Part shown: positions 17,076 through 26,304 of the stretch, in pieces | Layout: every line of letters begins with the position of its first letter | Position numbering within the stretch: the first letter of the stretch is position 1 | DNA from: Lysobacter helvus | GTDB lineage: Bacteria; Pseudomonadota; Gammaproteobacteria; Xanthomonadales; Xanthomonadaceae | Reading direction: 5' to 3' | NCBI RefSeq assembly: GCF_018406645.1 | Contig: NZ_AP024546.1 | Coordinates: forward strand, 186,001 to 250,000 | Length of the DNA: 64,000 nt | Position numbers and translations under genes: made by a program | Notes under the pieces: generated by a model | The model's input: only the letters and a program-made list of their open reading frames with translations | The model's database searches: none | What the model was told of the DNA's origin: nothing

Positions 17076-18673
17076 CGCGCGCGCGACAACACCGGCGCGA
17101 CGTCGTCGCCCGCCGGCAACGTGCCGAACACCTGGCCCCGCGCACCCGCCAGGCGACTGCGGCAGAACAGGTCCGCGCACGCGGCATTCGCCCGCAACAA
17201 CACCGACGCCTGCAAGGCGAGCGCCATGCGTTCGACCAGCATGCGCGCCTCCGCTTCCTGCGGCGCGCCCGTGGCGTCGCGCAGGCGCGTCGTTTCCGCA
17301 TCGAGCGCCGCATGCAATCCACTCGCTGCATCGAGTTCGGCGAAGAAGGCCGCCGCGCTCTCCGGCTCGCGGTGCAACGCGCGCAGCACGTCGAGGCACT
17401 GGATGTTGCCGCTGCCTTCCCAGATCGAATTGAGCGGCGCCTGCCGGTACAGGCGCGGCAGGATCGATTCCTCGACGTAGCCCGCACCGCCCAGGCACTC
17501 CTGCGCTTCGTTGACGAACGCCGGCGCGCGCTTGCAGATCCAGTACTTGCCGATCGCGGTGGCGATGCGCGCGAATGCGGCTTCGCCCGCATCGCGCCCG
17601 GCGGCATCCACGGCGCGCGCGACCCGCATCGATAAAGCAAGCGCCGCTTCGGCTTCCAGCGCCAAGTCGGCGAGCACGTTGCGCATCAACGGCTGGTCGA
17701 CGAGCAACTTCCCGAACGCACTGCGATGCCGCGCATGGTGCAGCGCGTGCGCAAGCGCCATGCGCATTTCCGCCGCCGAGCCCAGCATGCAGTCCAGGCG
17801 CGTCAGCATCACCATGTCGAGGATGGTCGCGATGCCGCGACCTTCGTCGCCGATGCGTCGTGCCCATGCGCCCTGGAATTCGACTTCCGAAGACGCATTC
17901 GACCAGTCGCCCAACTTGTCCTTCAGCCGCACCAGCGTGAACGCATTGCGCGCGCCGTCGGGCAGGCGCCGCGGCAACAGGAAGCACGTGAGCCCGCCCG
18001 GTGCCTGCGCCAGCACGAGGAACCCGTCGGACATCGGCGCGCTGAAAAACCATTTGTGCCCGGTGAGCGCGTACGTGCCCGTCTCGGCGAGCGCGTCGGC
18101 GCGCGTGGTGTTGGCGCGCACGTCCGACCCGCCCTGCGTCTCCGTCATGCCCATGCCCAGCGTCACGCCGCGCTTGTCGCCGATCGGCACCTCGCGTGCG
18201 TCGTAATGCGGCGCGGCGGCCTTGGCGGCCCACTCGGCCAGCGTGGGTTCGCGGCGCAGCGCGGGCACCGCCGCATGCGTCATCGTCAGCGGGCAACTGG
18301 TGCCGGGTTCCACCTGGTGGTGCAGGTAGCTCAACGCCGCGCGCGCCACGTGCACGCCTTGCGCCGGCGCGTGCCACGACAGGCCGGCGACGCCGTGTTC
18401 GATCGCGGCCTGCATCAGCGCGTGGTAGTTCGGGTGGAACTCCACGCGATCGATGCGCGCCCCGAACCGGTCGTGCGTGCGCAGCCGCGGCCTGTCGCGA
18501 TGCGCATCGAACGAGAGCGCGTACAACGCATCGCCCGCAAGCCGCGCGTAGGTTTCGATGCGTCCCGCATGCGCCCCCGCCCCTTCGCGCGCCACCGCGT
18601 CCCGCAATGCAGCATCGTCGGCCCACAGGTCGCGCGGGGCGAATTCGGGGGGCTGGTTGGTCGGCTCGGTCAT
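17072..18673 (-). CDS. aidB: AidB-like acyl-CoA dehydrogenase family flavoprotein
   Basis: A 533-residue flavoprotein, near the length of E. coli AidB (541), which is induced in the adaptive response to alkylating agents and binds DNA. FAD-binding and acyl-CoA dehydrogenase signatures are present: GMGMTETQGGSDVRANTTRA, then HKWFFSAPMSDGFLVLAQ, and the strongly AidB-like NSIWEGSGNIQCLDVLRAL near residue 415. Its C-terminal helical extension is also of the AidB kind. No ada or alkA genes are close. An intrinsic terminator of the cold-shock gene ends just 30 bases before its start, so it has its own promoter or depends on readthrough. Confidence 0.85.
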   Translation of the reverse strand: MTEPTNQPPEFAPRDLWADDAALRDAVAREGAGAHAGRIETYARLAGDALYALSFDAHRDRPRLRTHDRFGARIDRVEFHPNYHALMQAAIEHGVAGLSWHAPAQGVHVARAALSYLHHQVEPGTSCPLTMTHAAVPALRREPTLAEWAAKAAAPHYDAREVPIGDKRGVTLGMGMTETQGGSDVRANTTRADALAETGTYALTGHKWFFSAPMSDGFLVLAQAPGGLTCFLLPRRLPDGARNAFTLVRLKDKLGDWSNASSEVEFQGAWARRIGDEGRGIATILDMVMLTRLDCMLGSAAEMRMALAHALHHARHRSAFGKLLVDQPLMRNVLADLALEAEAALALSMRVARAVDAAGRDAGEAAFARIATAIGKYWICKRAPAFVNEAQECLGGAGYVEESILPRLYRQAPLNSIWEGSGNIQCLDVLRALHREPESAAAFFAELDAASGLHAALDAETTRLRDATGAPQEAEARMLVERMALALQASVLLRANAACADLFCRSRLAGARGQVFGTLPAGDDVAPVLSRAR

Positions 18674-18702
18674 GGCCGCATTCTGCGCCCGCCGCGCGCC
18701 CG

Positions 18703-18726
18703 AAAAAAAACCCCGCCGGAGCGGGG
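18703..18726 (-). terminator. Intrinsic terminator of the cold-shock gene
   Basis: Reading leftward, a perfect six-base stem CCCCGC/GCGGGG with a four-base loop (18711-18726) is followed by eight T residues (18710-18703). This is the clearest factor-independent terminator in the window. It lies 26 bases past the cold-shock stop codon and before the aidB start, so it should end the short cold-shock transcript. Confidence 0.85.
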
Positions 18727-18752
18727 TTTCCCTTGCTGCGTTGCGTGTCCGG

Positions 18753-18959
18753 TCAGGCGACCGGGATCACGCCAGCGGCTTGCGCTCCCTTCGGACCCTG
18801 CACGACGTCGTAGCTGACGCGCTGGCCTTCCTGCAGGCTGCGAAAGCCCTTGGAGTTGATCGCCGAGTAATGCACGAACACATCGGCGCTTCCGTCTTCC
18901 GGGGCGATGAACCCGAAACCCTTCGCGTCGTTGAACCACTTCACGGTGCCGTACTGCAT
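18753..18959 (-). CDS. Cold-shock protein (CspA family)
   Basis: A 68-residue single cold-shock domain that binds single-stranded RNA or DNA and acts as an RNA chaperone. RNP1 ([10 protein letters not shown]) and RNP2 (VFVHYSAI) are intact after the N-terminal [11 protein letters not shown]. The start at 18959 gives the normal family N-terminus, although the frame stays open for a further 85 codons upstream. The gene is monocistronic, with a candidate promoter at 19030-19057, a leader of about 60 bases and a strong terminator. Confidence 0.95.
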   Translation of the reverse strand: MQYGTVKWFNDAKGFGFIAPEDGSADVFVHYSAINSKGFRSLQEGQRVSYDVVQGPKGAQAAGVIPVA

Positions 18960-19029
18960 AACCTGTGTGACCTCGTCTGGATGCGATGTACGTGCGCACC
19001 GGTGCGGGGGCCCGGGGCGCACGGGCCGG

Positions 19030-19057
19030 AGTATGCATGGATGAACGGGACGCGCAA
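19030..19057 (-). promoter_or_regulatory. Candidate promoter of the cold-shock gene
   Basis: Reading leftward, TTGCGC (19057-19052) and CATACT (19035-19030) are spaced by 16 bases and would start transcription near 19023, giving a leader of roughly 60 bases. The -10 matches consensus at four of six bases and the -35 at three, which is reasonable for such a GC-rich genome but not proof. Confidence 0.4.
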
Positions 19058-19074
19058 CACCGCGCCGGCACGGC

Positions 19075-19824
19075 TCAATCGGCGAGCAGCGACCGCAGCA
19101 ATGGCGGGATTCCACTGGAAGCGGTTTCAACGATGGACAGGACGTCGGCCATCGTGATTTCCGCATCGTCGCCGCAGCCGGCCGCCCAGTTGGCGACGAT
19201 GCCGAGGCACGCATATTGCAGGCCCATTTCGCGCGCGAGGCCCGCCTCGGGCATGCCGGTCATGCCGACCAGGTCGCAGCCGTCGCGGCGCATGCGCGCG
19301 ATCTCCGCGCGCGTTTCCAGGCGGGGACCCTGGGTGGCGCCGTAGCAGCCACCGTCGACGACGGCCACGCCCGCACGCTGCGCTGCAGCGAGGACCTGCG
19401 CGCGCACGGCATTGGTGTACGGATCGCCGAAGTCGACGTGCAGCACGTCGGTGCCGGGCTCCTCGCAGATCGTCGAGACGCGGCCCCAGGTGTAGTCGAT
19501 CAACTGGTCGGGGCACGCGAGCACGCCGGGTCCGAAGCGTTCGGTGATGCCGCCCACCGTGTTGATCGCGAGCACGCGGGTGACCCCGATCTTGTGCAGC
19601 GCAGCGAGGTTGGCGCGGTAGTTGATGCGGTGCGGCGGGACGCCGTGGTCTTCGCCGTGGCGCGCGAGGAATGCGACGCGCTTGCCATCGATCATGCCCA
19701 CGCGCACCGGCCCGGACGGGAAGCCGTAATGCGTTTCCGGCAGGTGGGTCTCGACCGCTTCGAGCCCGGCGATGCGATAGACGCCGGTGCCGCCGATGAC
19801 GCCCAGGGCGATGTCCGCGTGCAT
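19075..19824 (-). CDS. S-methyl-5'-thioinosine phosphorylase (MTAP/PNP family)
   Basis: A 249-residue purine nucleoside phosphorylase-family enzyme. It shows [46 protein letters not shown] and [16 protein letters not shown]. At the base-binding position, where adenine-specific MTAP enzymes have Asp, this protein has Asn212 (IVANWAAG). That matches the 6-oxopurine-preferring methylthioinosine phosphorylases such as Pseudomonas PA3004, so the product is probably hypoxanthine plus methylthioribose-1-phosphate. The gene follows hpt, which salvages hypoxanthine, with a two-base gap. A GTG at 19830 overlapping the hpt stop is an alternative start. Confidence 0.85.
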   Translation of the reverse strand: MHADIALGVIGGTGVYRIAGLEAVETHLPETHYGFPSGPVRVGMIDGKRVAFLARHGEDHGVPPHRINYRANLAALHKIGVTRVLAINTVGGITERFGPGVLACPDQLIDYTWGRVSTICEEPGTDVLHVDFGDPYTNAVRAQVLAAAQRAGVAVVDGGCYGATQGPRLETRAEIARMRRDGCDLVGMTGMPEAGLAREMGLQYACLGIVANWAAGCGDDAEITMADVLSIVETASSGIPPLLRSLLAD

Positions 19825-19826
19825 GC

Positions 19827-20384
19827 TCACTCCTTCAGCGCGTAGATGGCCGGCAGGTTGCGGCCCTGTTCCTTGAAGTCCATGCCGTAGCCGAACACGT
19901 AGCGGTCCGGCACCACGAGGCCGGCGTAGTCGGCGTGCAGGCCGGCCACGCAGCGGTCGTGCTGCTTGACGGCGAGCGCGGCGATGCGGACGTCGCTCGC
20001 GCCCTGCTGCCGGCACCACGCGCGCACTTCGGCCAGCGTGTGGCCTTCGTCGACGATGTCGTCGACCAGCAACACGCGACGGCCGCGCAGCGGCGTGGCC
20101 GGACGATGCTTCCAGTGCAGCGCGCCGCCCGACGTGGCGCCGCGATAGCGCGTTGCATGCAGGTAATCGAATTCCAGGTCGAGCCCCAGCGCGCCGATCT
20201 CCAGCGCGAGCTGGCCGGCGAACGGCAGGCCGCCGTGCATCACCGTGAGGTACACGGGCACGCTGCCGGCGAAGTCGTTGCGGATGCGCGCGGCCATCCG
20301 CGCGATCGCCTGTTCGATGACCTGCCGGTCGTGGATGACGTCGGCGGTGGCGAGCGCTTCAGGCAGATCGTGCGGCAGCTTCAT
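19827..20384 (-). CDS. hpt: Hypoxanthine-guanine phosphoribosyltransferase
   Basis: A 185-residue type I phosphoribosyltransferase that converts hypoxanthine or guanine plus PRPP to IMP or GMP. The PRPP-binding motif VLLVDDIVDEGHTL is at residues 104-117 and the catalytic-loop region FDYLHATRYRG at about 72-82. The terminal YVFGYGMDFKEQGRNLPAIY is typical of the family. It sits between nagZ (four-base overlap) and the methylthioinosine phosphorylase gene, forming a short salvage operon. Confidence 0.93.
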   Translation of the reverse strand: MKLPHDLPEALATADVIHDRQVIEQAIARMAARIRNDFAGSVPVYLTVMHGGLPFAGQLALEIGALGLDLEFDYLHATRYRGATSGGALHWKHRPATPLRGRRVLLVDDIVDEGHTLAEVRAWCRQQGASDVRIAALAVKQHDRCVAGLHADYAGLVVPDRYVFGYGMDFKEQGRNLPAIYALKE

Positions 20385-21379
20385 GCGAGGTCGCCCCCGA
20401 AGCGTGCGTGCGATTCCTGGTAGCGCGCGTCGGCGAGCAGGCCGTCCCACGCGAGCGGACCGCGACCGATCAGGCCGGCGAGCGCCATCGTGTTGAGCGT
20501 GCGGCCTTCCACCGCGGCGAGCGATTCGGTCACCAGGTCCGGATGGCAGACGAGCACCACATCGCAGCCTGCATCCAGGTGCGCATCGATGCGCGCCTTG
20601 ACGCCGCCGGCGGAGAACGCCGCGGCCATGCCGATGTCGTCGGAGAACACGACCCCGCGGAAGCCCATCTGCTTGCGCAGGATGTCCTGGATCCACACCG
20701 GCGAATACCCGGCCGGTTCCGGCGCGACCTGCGGATACACCACGTGCGCCATCATCACCGCGTCGGCGCCGGCATCGATGCCGGCCACGAACGGCACGAG
20801 GTCGAGCAGTTCGATTTCGCCGAACGGACGCGGATCCACCGCATCGTCGAAGTGCGTGTCTTCGAGCACCGAACCGTGGCCGGGGAAATGCTTGAGCGTG
20901 GCCGCCATGTCGGCGGCGTGCATGCCGGCGACATAGGCGCGCGTGAACTCGGCGACGATCTGCGGATCGTGCGAGAACGCGCGGTCGCCGATCGCGCGGT
21001 TGCCGCGGCCCAGGTCCACGACGGGCGCGAAGCTGAGGTCCACGCCGCTGGCGCGCACTTCGCTCGCCATGAGCCAGGCATGTTCCTTCGCCAGTTCGAT
21101 CGCACGGTCGGGGTTGCTGCCGTAGAGCTTGCCGAAGCCTTCCAGCGCGGGCAGCGCGCTGTACCCGTCGCGGAAGCGCTGCACGCGGCCGCCTTCCTGG
21201 TCCACGCACACCAGCTGCGGGCGCGGCGCGGCTTCGCGGATGGCCTGCGAGAGTTCGGCGACCTGCTGGCGCGAGGCGAAGTTGCGGGCGAACAGGATCA
21301 CGCCGGCGCACGCATCGTGCTGCAGCCAGTCGCGTTCCTGTGCGTTGAGTTCGGTGCCGGCGACGCCGATCACGAGCAT
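20381..21379 (-). CDS. nagZ: Beta-N-acetylhexosaminidase (NagZ)
   Basis: A 332-residue GH3 glycosidase that removes N-acetylglucosamine from cytoplasmic muropeptides during peptidoglycan recycling, and so can influence AmpC induction. The signature KHFPGHGS (residues 163-170) and the nucleophile motif FSDDIGM (about 246-251) are intact, along with CVDQEGGRVQRFR. Length matches E. coli NagZ (341). Its stop overlaps the hpt start by four bases. Confidence 0.95.
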   Translation of the reverse strand: MLVIGVAGTELNAQERDWLQHDACAGVILFARNFASRQQVAELSQAIREAAPRPQLVCVDQEGGRVQRFRDGYSALPALEGFGKLYGSNPDRAIELAKEHAWLMASEVRASGVDLSFAPVVDLGRGNRAIGDRAFSHDPQIVAEFTRAYVAGMHAADMAATLKHFPGHGSVLEDTHFDDAVDPRPFGEIELLDLVPFVAGIDAGADAVMMAHVVYPQVAPEPAGYSPVWIQDILRKQMGFRGVVFSDDIGMAAAFSAGGVKARIDAHLDAGCDVVLVCHPDLVTESLAAVEGRTLNTMALAGLIGRGPLAWDGLLADARYQESHARFGGDLA

Positions 21380-21418
21380 GCGGGGGATTCCTTCTGGGTC
21401 AGGCGCCGGATCATACGG

Positions 21419-22753
21419 TCAGCGCGGTTCGAACATCGCGATGCTTTCCACATGCGCGGTATGGGGGAACATGTCCATCACGCCGGCCGCGCGCAGCTTC
21501 CAGCCGCGCTCGTTCACGAGGTACCCGGCGTCGCGCGCCAGCGAGGCCGGGTGGCAGCTCACGTAGACGATGCGCTTCAGGCCGCCCAGCGGCAGTTGCT
21601 TGAGCACCACGTCGGCGCCCGAGCGCGGCGGGTCGAGCAGCAGGCGGTCGAAGCCGGCGCGCATCCAGGCGTGCGCGGACAGGTCCTGCGCGAGGTCGGC
21701 GGCGTGGAAGTCCACGTTGTCCAGGTGGTTGTGCGTGGCGTTCTCGCGTGCGCGGCGGATGAGGCCGGCGTCGCCTTCCACGCCCACGACTTCGTTCGCC
21801 ACGCGCGCCAGCGGCAGCGTGAAATTGCCGAGGCCGCAGAACAGGTCGAGCACGCGATCGCCGGCTTGCACGTCGAGCAGGTCGAGCGTGCGCGCGATCA
21901 TCTTCTGGTTGAGCCCGGCGTTGACCTGGATGAAGTCGAGCGGGCGGAACTGGAGTTCGATGTCCCACGCCGGCAGCGTGAACGCGAGCTTCGGCGCATG
22001 CGGCCACAACGCGTGCACCGAATCGATGCCGCCGGGCTGCAGGAAGATCGCGAAGTCGTGCGCCTGCGCGAACGCGGTGAGCGCGGCAAGGTCGCACTCG
22101 GACAACGGCATCATGTGGCGGAACACGAGCGCCACGGTGTCGTCGCCCGCGATGAATTCCACCTGCGGCACCTGGGCGCGCGCATCGAGGCCGTCGATCA
22201 GCGCCGACAACGCGGCGATCTTCATGCCGATCTGCGGCATCACCGTGTGGCATTCCGACAGGTCGGCGACGAAGCGCCCGTCCTGTTCGCGGAAGCCGAC
22301 GAGCGTCTTGTCCTTCTTGTCGACGCGACGCACGGAGAAGCGGCCCTTGCGGCGATAGCCCCACGCGGCATCGACGAGGGGTTCGAGCACGGTCTGCGGC
22401 GTGACGTGGCCGATGCGTTCGAGGTTGTCCAGCAGCACGCGTTGCTTGGCGTGGATTTGCTTGCCTTCGTCGAGGTGCTGGAGCGCGCAGCCGCCGCAGG
22501 TGCCGAAGTGCGGGCAGCGCGGGGTCACGCGGTCGGGCGAGGCGGAGAGGACTTCCAGGGTCCTGGCTTCGTCGAAGCTGCGATGGCGCTGCGTGAGCTG
22601 CGCCACCACGGTTTCGCCCGGCAGCGCGCCGGACACGAACACGGCCTTGCCGGCGCCGGGGACCTTGGGATCTGCGCGGCGCGCGACACCGCGGCCGTCG
22701 TGGGTCTGATCGACGATGTCGATCGTGAAAGGGGTCTGGTCGATGCGGGCCAA
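21419..22753 (-). CDS. rlmD: 23S rRNA (uracil-1939-C5)-methyltransferase
   Basis: A 444-residue RumA/RlmD enzyme. The N-terminal TRAM domain (ITIDIVDQTHDGRG-like start) is followed by a [4Fe-4S] motif with cysteines in CPHFGTCGGCALQH. The C-terminal SAM-dependent fold shows LDLFCGLGNFTLPLA, LLLDPPRSGAD and the catalytic Cys in YVSCHPASLARD. It methylates U1939 of 23S rRNA. The gene is 39 bases from nagZ and reads the same way. Confidence 0.94.
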   Translation of the reverse strand: MARIDQTPFTIDIVDQTHDGRGVARRADPKVPGAGKAVFVSGALPGETVVAQLTQRHRSFDEARTLEVLSASPDRVTPRCPHFGTCGGCALQHLDEGKQIHAKQRVLLDNLERIGHVTPQTVLEPLVDAAWGYRRKGRFSVRRVDKKDKTLVGFREQDGRFVADLSECHTVMPQIGMKIAALSALIDGLDARAQVPQVEFIAGDDTVALVFRHMMPLSECDLAALTAFAQAHDFAIFLQPGGIDSVHALWPHAPKLAFTLPAWDIELQFRPLDFIQVNAGLNQKMIARTLDLLDVQAGDRVLDLFCGLGNFTLPLARVANEVVGVEGDAGLIRRARENATHNHLDNVDFHAADLAQDLSAHAWMRAGFDRLLLDPPRSGADVVLKQLPLGGLKRIVYVSCHPASLARDAGYLVNERGWKLRAAGVMDMFPHTAHVESIAMFEPR

Positions 22754-22819
22754 GGGAACGACTTCGGGGGACGGCGGCCGGGCATTATCGCCGGTCGCGC
22801 GCCCCCCGGGCCCGCAGGC

Positions 22820-23449
22820 TTACTTCTGCTTCCAGGCGCCGCCCGCGTCCTGGTACCACCAGCCGCCGTGCGCGCTGTCGACCCACTGCTTGGCGAAGAT
22901 GGCGCGGAGCTTGCCTTCCCAGTCCGGGTGGCCGTTGGCGACCGCCATTTCGCGGTACAGGGCCTTGCGGTCGCGGTTGTCGTCGTTCACGGCCGACTGC
23001 ATGCCCACGCGGTCCTTCAGCTCCAGCTGCGCCGGATCGCGCAGCACCACCAGGCCATCGTTGCTGTAGCCCAGCGCGCCGGCGTCGAAGCCCTTGCGCA
23101 GGCTCGCGTCGAAGCGCGATTCCATGCGGGCCTGGATGGCCTGGATGGCCGGTGCCTTGATGCTGATGTCGGGCGTCTCCTGCGCCTGCGCGCTGCCGAT
23201 GCCGACCAGCGAGAGCGGATCGATGCGGCGGATCAGCGCGGCCATGCCGCCGCCCGGCGTGGCCGGCTTGGCGGGCTGGGTGGCGGCGTCGTCGCCGATC
23301 ACCTTCTCGACGAATTGCTTCGCCGCTTCCTTCGCTTCGGCCGCGGGGAAGTACACGTTGATGGTGACGCAGGCGCTGAGCGCCGCCAGGGCGCCCATCG
23401 ATGCGAGCGAACCGCCCAGGAAGCCGGCTTTCGAACGTCGGTTGCGCAT
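22820..23449 (-). CDS. DUF1318/YdbL-like lipoprotein
   Basis: A 209-residue protein with a lipoprotein signal peptide ending LAALSAC at about residue 27, followed directly by TINVYFPAAEAKEAAKQFVEKV, which is the DUF1318 (YdbL-related) signature. The middle is Pro/Ala-rich and the C-terminus Trp-rich (GGWWYQDAGGAWKQK). In E. coli, YdbL works with YdbH and YnbE in phospholipid traffic between the membranes. Here it directly follows the YdbH-like gene with a 32-base gap, which supports the same role. No separate YnbE gene fits in between. Confidence 0.75.
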   Translation of the reverse strand: MRNRRSKAGFLGGSLASMGALAALSACVTINVYFPAAEAKEAAKQFVEKVIGDDAATQPAKPATPGGGMAALIRRIDPLSLVGIGSAQAQETPDISIKAPAIQAIQARMESRFDASLRKGFDAGALGYSNDGLVVLRDPAQLELKDRVGMQSAVNDDNRDRKALYREMAVANGHPDWEGKLRAIFAKQWVDSAHGGWWYQDAGGAWKQK

Positions 23450-23481
23450 GTTGGAGTCCTTGGCGTTGCGTGGATGGAAGG

Positions 23482-25503
23482 TCATTCGACGACGGGTTTC
23501 ACCTCGCCCGAGCCGACCGCCGCGAGGCGTTCGACGAGGGTGGGCCAATCGACCCGGCGGTGGATCCCGTTGACCGTCAGGCGCGGGATGCCCGCACCGT
23601 CGACGATAGTAAAGGTGTCGCCCGCTGAACGCAGGCCCGTCATTTCACACACTTCGTTGGCCAGGCGACAGCCGATGCCGATGCGCCGATAACCGAAGTC
23701 GTCGAACAGCCCGATCAGCTTGCCCTGCAGGGTGGTGACGAACGAGGAATCGCCGACGCTCGAAATGCTCTGCACGGCGCGCTGGCTGATGCGCTGGCGC
23801 ACGCCGCGCGGCGGCGTGTCGGTGTGCAGCCGTGCGTCGAAGGCCGTGACGCTCCAGTCGACCAGGCGCAGCGCGTCGATCGTGCCGTCCAGGCGCCCGG
23901 TGATGCTGCCGAAGTCGAAGACTTCGGTGAGGGCGAGCAAATCGAGGTCGTCGATGCGCAGGTCGGCCGCGAGCGTGGGCGCCACGCCGAACGGACGCTC
24001 CATCGATAGCGACGACACATCCACGCGCCCGTCGAACATCGCCATCGACAGGCCGCCTTCGAAGTCGAGGCGTTCGTTCGCGTAGTGCGCGCGCGGCAGG
24101 CGGCCGGTGAGTTCGCCGCGGAAGGCAGGCCAGCCGAACGTGGTGGCGAGCTGGCCGATGTCGAGGTGGTCCACGCGCAGGCCGAACACCGCGTCGGCGC
24201 CCTGCCCGTTCGCCGGCGGGCGCAGCGTCATGTCCTCGAAGCGCAGCGAACCGCCGAGGAAGGGAACATCGACGGGCGCGGTGAGGGCGATCGCGCCGCG
24301 TTCGCTGCGCAGCGGCAGCGAGGCGGCATCGAACTTCAGGCCGTACAGCGCGCCGTCGTGCCAACGCAGCGCACTGGTTTCGGCGGCGTCGCCGGAGAAG
24401 CGCAGTTCGCCGTCGAGGCCATGGAAGGCGAAGCGTCCGCCGGGATCGACGATGTCCACCGCGTGCGGCGTCGCGACGAAATCGCGCAACCCGGATTCGT
24501 CGAGGCGCACGTGCGCATCCAGCGCGCCGGACAGCGCGAGTTCGCCGAGGCCCGCGTTGCCGAGCACGCCGGACAGGTAGCGATCGCGCACGGGGGCGAG
24601 GTCGCGGCTGCGGACCTGCAAATCGAGCGCGCGCAGTGCCGCGTCTTCGGCGAACGTAGCGCTGCCGGTCACTTGCAGCACGTTGCCGTCGTCCCACGAG
24701 AGGCGCGGCAGGCGCCAGCCGTCGCCGACGCGATGTTCGGCCGCGATCGACAACGCGACCGGGGTCGCGGGCAATGCGACGTACGTGGTGCCGACGAGGA
24801 ATTCGCCGCCGCGCAGCGTGCCGTCGAGCGTGAGCAGCGACGGCGTTGGCGCATCGTTGATGCGGTAGTCGAAATCGAACGCACCGGCGAGATGGTCGCC
24901 CGCGATGCTGGCGTCGGTGGTTTCGAGTTTCAGGCCGTTCGTTTGCAGATGACCGGCGATCTGCAGCGGACCGCGTTTCGGGCTGCGCACGTCCACGCGC
25001 CCGTCGAGCGTGCCGCCCTGCAGGCGCGCATCCGCCCACGCCTGCGACAACAGGCCTTGCGCCCAGGCGATCGGCACCTGCGCGAGATCGACGCGGGTGA
25101 GATCGGGCGTGGCGGCATTGCGTTCGACGGCGAGCACGCCGCGGCCGCGACCGAAACGCGCGCGCGTATCGGCGGCATCGAAGGCGATCGACAGCGCGAA
25201 CGTGTCGCGCCCGCTGCGCAACGTGCCGTCGCACTGCCAGCCTGCGCGCGGCGCACGCCGCAACGGACAGGTCCACGCGAGGTTGCGCGCATGCACGCCG
25301 AGGTCGGGCGCATCGACGCGCGCGGCGGTGAGGTGCAATGCGCCTTCGGTCGCATTCGCGGGCCAGTCCAGGTGCACGTGCACGCCTTCGAGCGTGGCGA
25401 TGGGCAGGCGCACGCGGGCGATGTCGGCATCGAGCGTGCGCGCGTGCGCAACGCCGGCGAACAGCGCGAGCAGCAGGGCGACGGCGTGGCGCAGGGGCTT
25501 CAC
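23482..25503 (-). CDS. YdbH-like (AsmA/TamB-type) intermembrane lipid-transport protein
   Basis: A 673-residue protein with an N-terminal signal or anchor (HAVALLLALFAGVAHA), then a long succession of beta-rich repeats such as LDGRVDVRSPKRGPLQIAGH. The C-terminus resembles the DUF3971/AsmA-like proteins that build a hydrophobic groove across the periplasm. It is clearly shorter than E. coli YdbH (879). Pairing with a DUF1318 lipoprotein gene downstream is the main argument for the YdbH assignment over other AsmA relatives. It is 28 bases downstream of recO. Confidence 0.7.
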   Translation of the reverse strand: MKPLRHAVALLLALFAGVAHARTLDADIARVRLPIATLEGVHVHLDWPANATEGALHLTAARVDAPDLGVHARNLAWTCPLRRAPRAGWQCDGTLRSGRDTFALSIAFDAADTRARFGRGRGVLAVERNAATPDLTRVDLAQVPIAWAQGLLSQAWADARLQGGTLDGRVDVRSPKRGPLQIAGHLQTNGLKLETTDASIAGDHLAGAFDFDYRINDAPTPSLLTLDGTLRGGEFLVGTTYVALPATPVALSIAAEHRVGDGWRLPRLSWDDGNVLQVTGSATFAEDAALRALDLQVRSRDLAPVRDRYLSGVLGNAGLGELALSGALDAHVRLDESGLRDFVATPHAVDIVDPGGRFAFHGLDGELRFSGDAAETSALRWHDGALYGLKFDAASLPLRSERGAIALTAPVDVPFLGGSLRFEDMTLRPPANGQGADAVFGLRVDHLDIGQLATTFGWPAFRGELTGRLPRAHYANERLDFEGGLSMAMFDGRVDVSSLSMERPFGVAPTLAADLRIDDLDLLALTEVFDFGSITGRLDGTIDALRLVDWSVTAFDARLHTDTPPRGVRQRISQRAVQSISSVGDSSFVTTLQGKLIGLFDDFGYRRIGIGCRLANEVCEMTGLRSAGDTFTIVDGAGIPRLTVNGIHRRVDWPTLVERLAAVGSGEVKPVVE

Positions 25504-25531
25504 CGGCGGGAGGATAGCGGGGCCGGCGTCT

Positions 25532-26269
25532 TCAGGGATTTCGCGGGCGCGACAAGCGCCCGAGTTCGGCCAGCATGTCCCACGACTTCAGCCCGCGCGG
25601 CCCGAGGTGGTGGGCCAGCACGTCGCGCAGGGCGCGGCGCAGGCTGGCGAGGTCTTCCGGGCCGGGCTGGACGTCGGACGCCAGCGCGAGCAAGGCCGAT
25701 CCGGTGGCGGCGGTGTCGCGGTCGCCCTGCCCGCGGTCGTGTCGGACGCGGCGCGGGCCTTGTTCGGGATCGAGGCGATAGCGCGCGGCGGGATCGATCG
25801 GTACGCCGTCGACATCGACATCCAGCGCGAGGCCGAAGCCCAGGGCTTCGAGCAGGTCGCGTTCGAACAGGCGCAGCGTCCACGCGACCGGTGCGTCCGA
25901 GCCCAGGCCTGCGCGCACCTGGCCGTAGGTCGCGAAGATCTCCGAATGCGGATCGCCGCGCGGCGCCAGGCGCAGCACGAGTTCGTTGACGTAGAACGCG
26001 GCGAGCGCGGCGTCGCCCTGCAGCAGCGGTGCGGCGTCGAGCGCTTCTGCCTGGCGCAGTTGCGCGAGTTCGCCGCGCAGCACGCAATCCAGGCGGACGT
26101 ATTGCAACGGTTGCAACGCGGCGCGCAGCACGTGGCGCTTCGGCCCGCCGACGCCGCGCGCGACCAGCCCCATGCGGCCGTGGTTCTGCGACAGCACTTC
26201 GACGAGCAGGCTGGTCTCGCGCCAGGCGCGCGTGTGCAGGACGTAGGCGGGTTCGTCGACGATGCGCAT
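25532..26269 (-). CDS. recO: DNA repair protein RecO
   Basis: A 245-residue recombination mediator of the RecFOR pathway that helps load RecA on SSB-coated single-stranded DNA. The N-terminal OB-fold reads [22 protein letters not shown], with [14 protein letters not shown] following; the C-terminal helical part includes [16 protein letters not shown]. No zinc-finger cysteines are present, as in E. coli RecO. It follows era in the conserved rnc-era-recO order; pdxJ, which often comes next, is replaced here by the YdbH-like gene. Confidence 0.92.
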   Translation of the reverse strand: MRIVDEPAYVLHTRAWRETSLLVEVLSQNHGRMGLVARGVGGPKRHVLRAALQPLQYVRLDCVLRGELAQLRQAEALDAAPLLQGDAALAAFYVNELVLRLAPRGDPHSEIFATYGQVRAGLGSDAPVAWTLRLFERDLLEALGFGLALDVDVDGVPIDPAARYRLDPEQGPRRVRHDRGQGDRDTAATGSALLALASDVQPGPEDLASLRRALRDVLAHHLGPRGLKSWDMLAELGRLSRPRNP

Positions 26270-26304
26270 GCGTCAGCGGCGTGGCACGCGATGCGGGGGC
26301 GCGA

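Noticed and set aside
20408-23692. A 1094-codon plus-strand open frame.
   Set aside because: It lies antisense to nagZ, rlmD and the DUF1318 gene, all with clear family motifs, and its own translation is rich in Arg/His/Ala with no domain.
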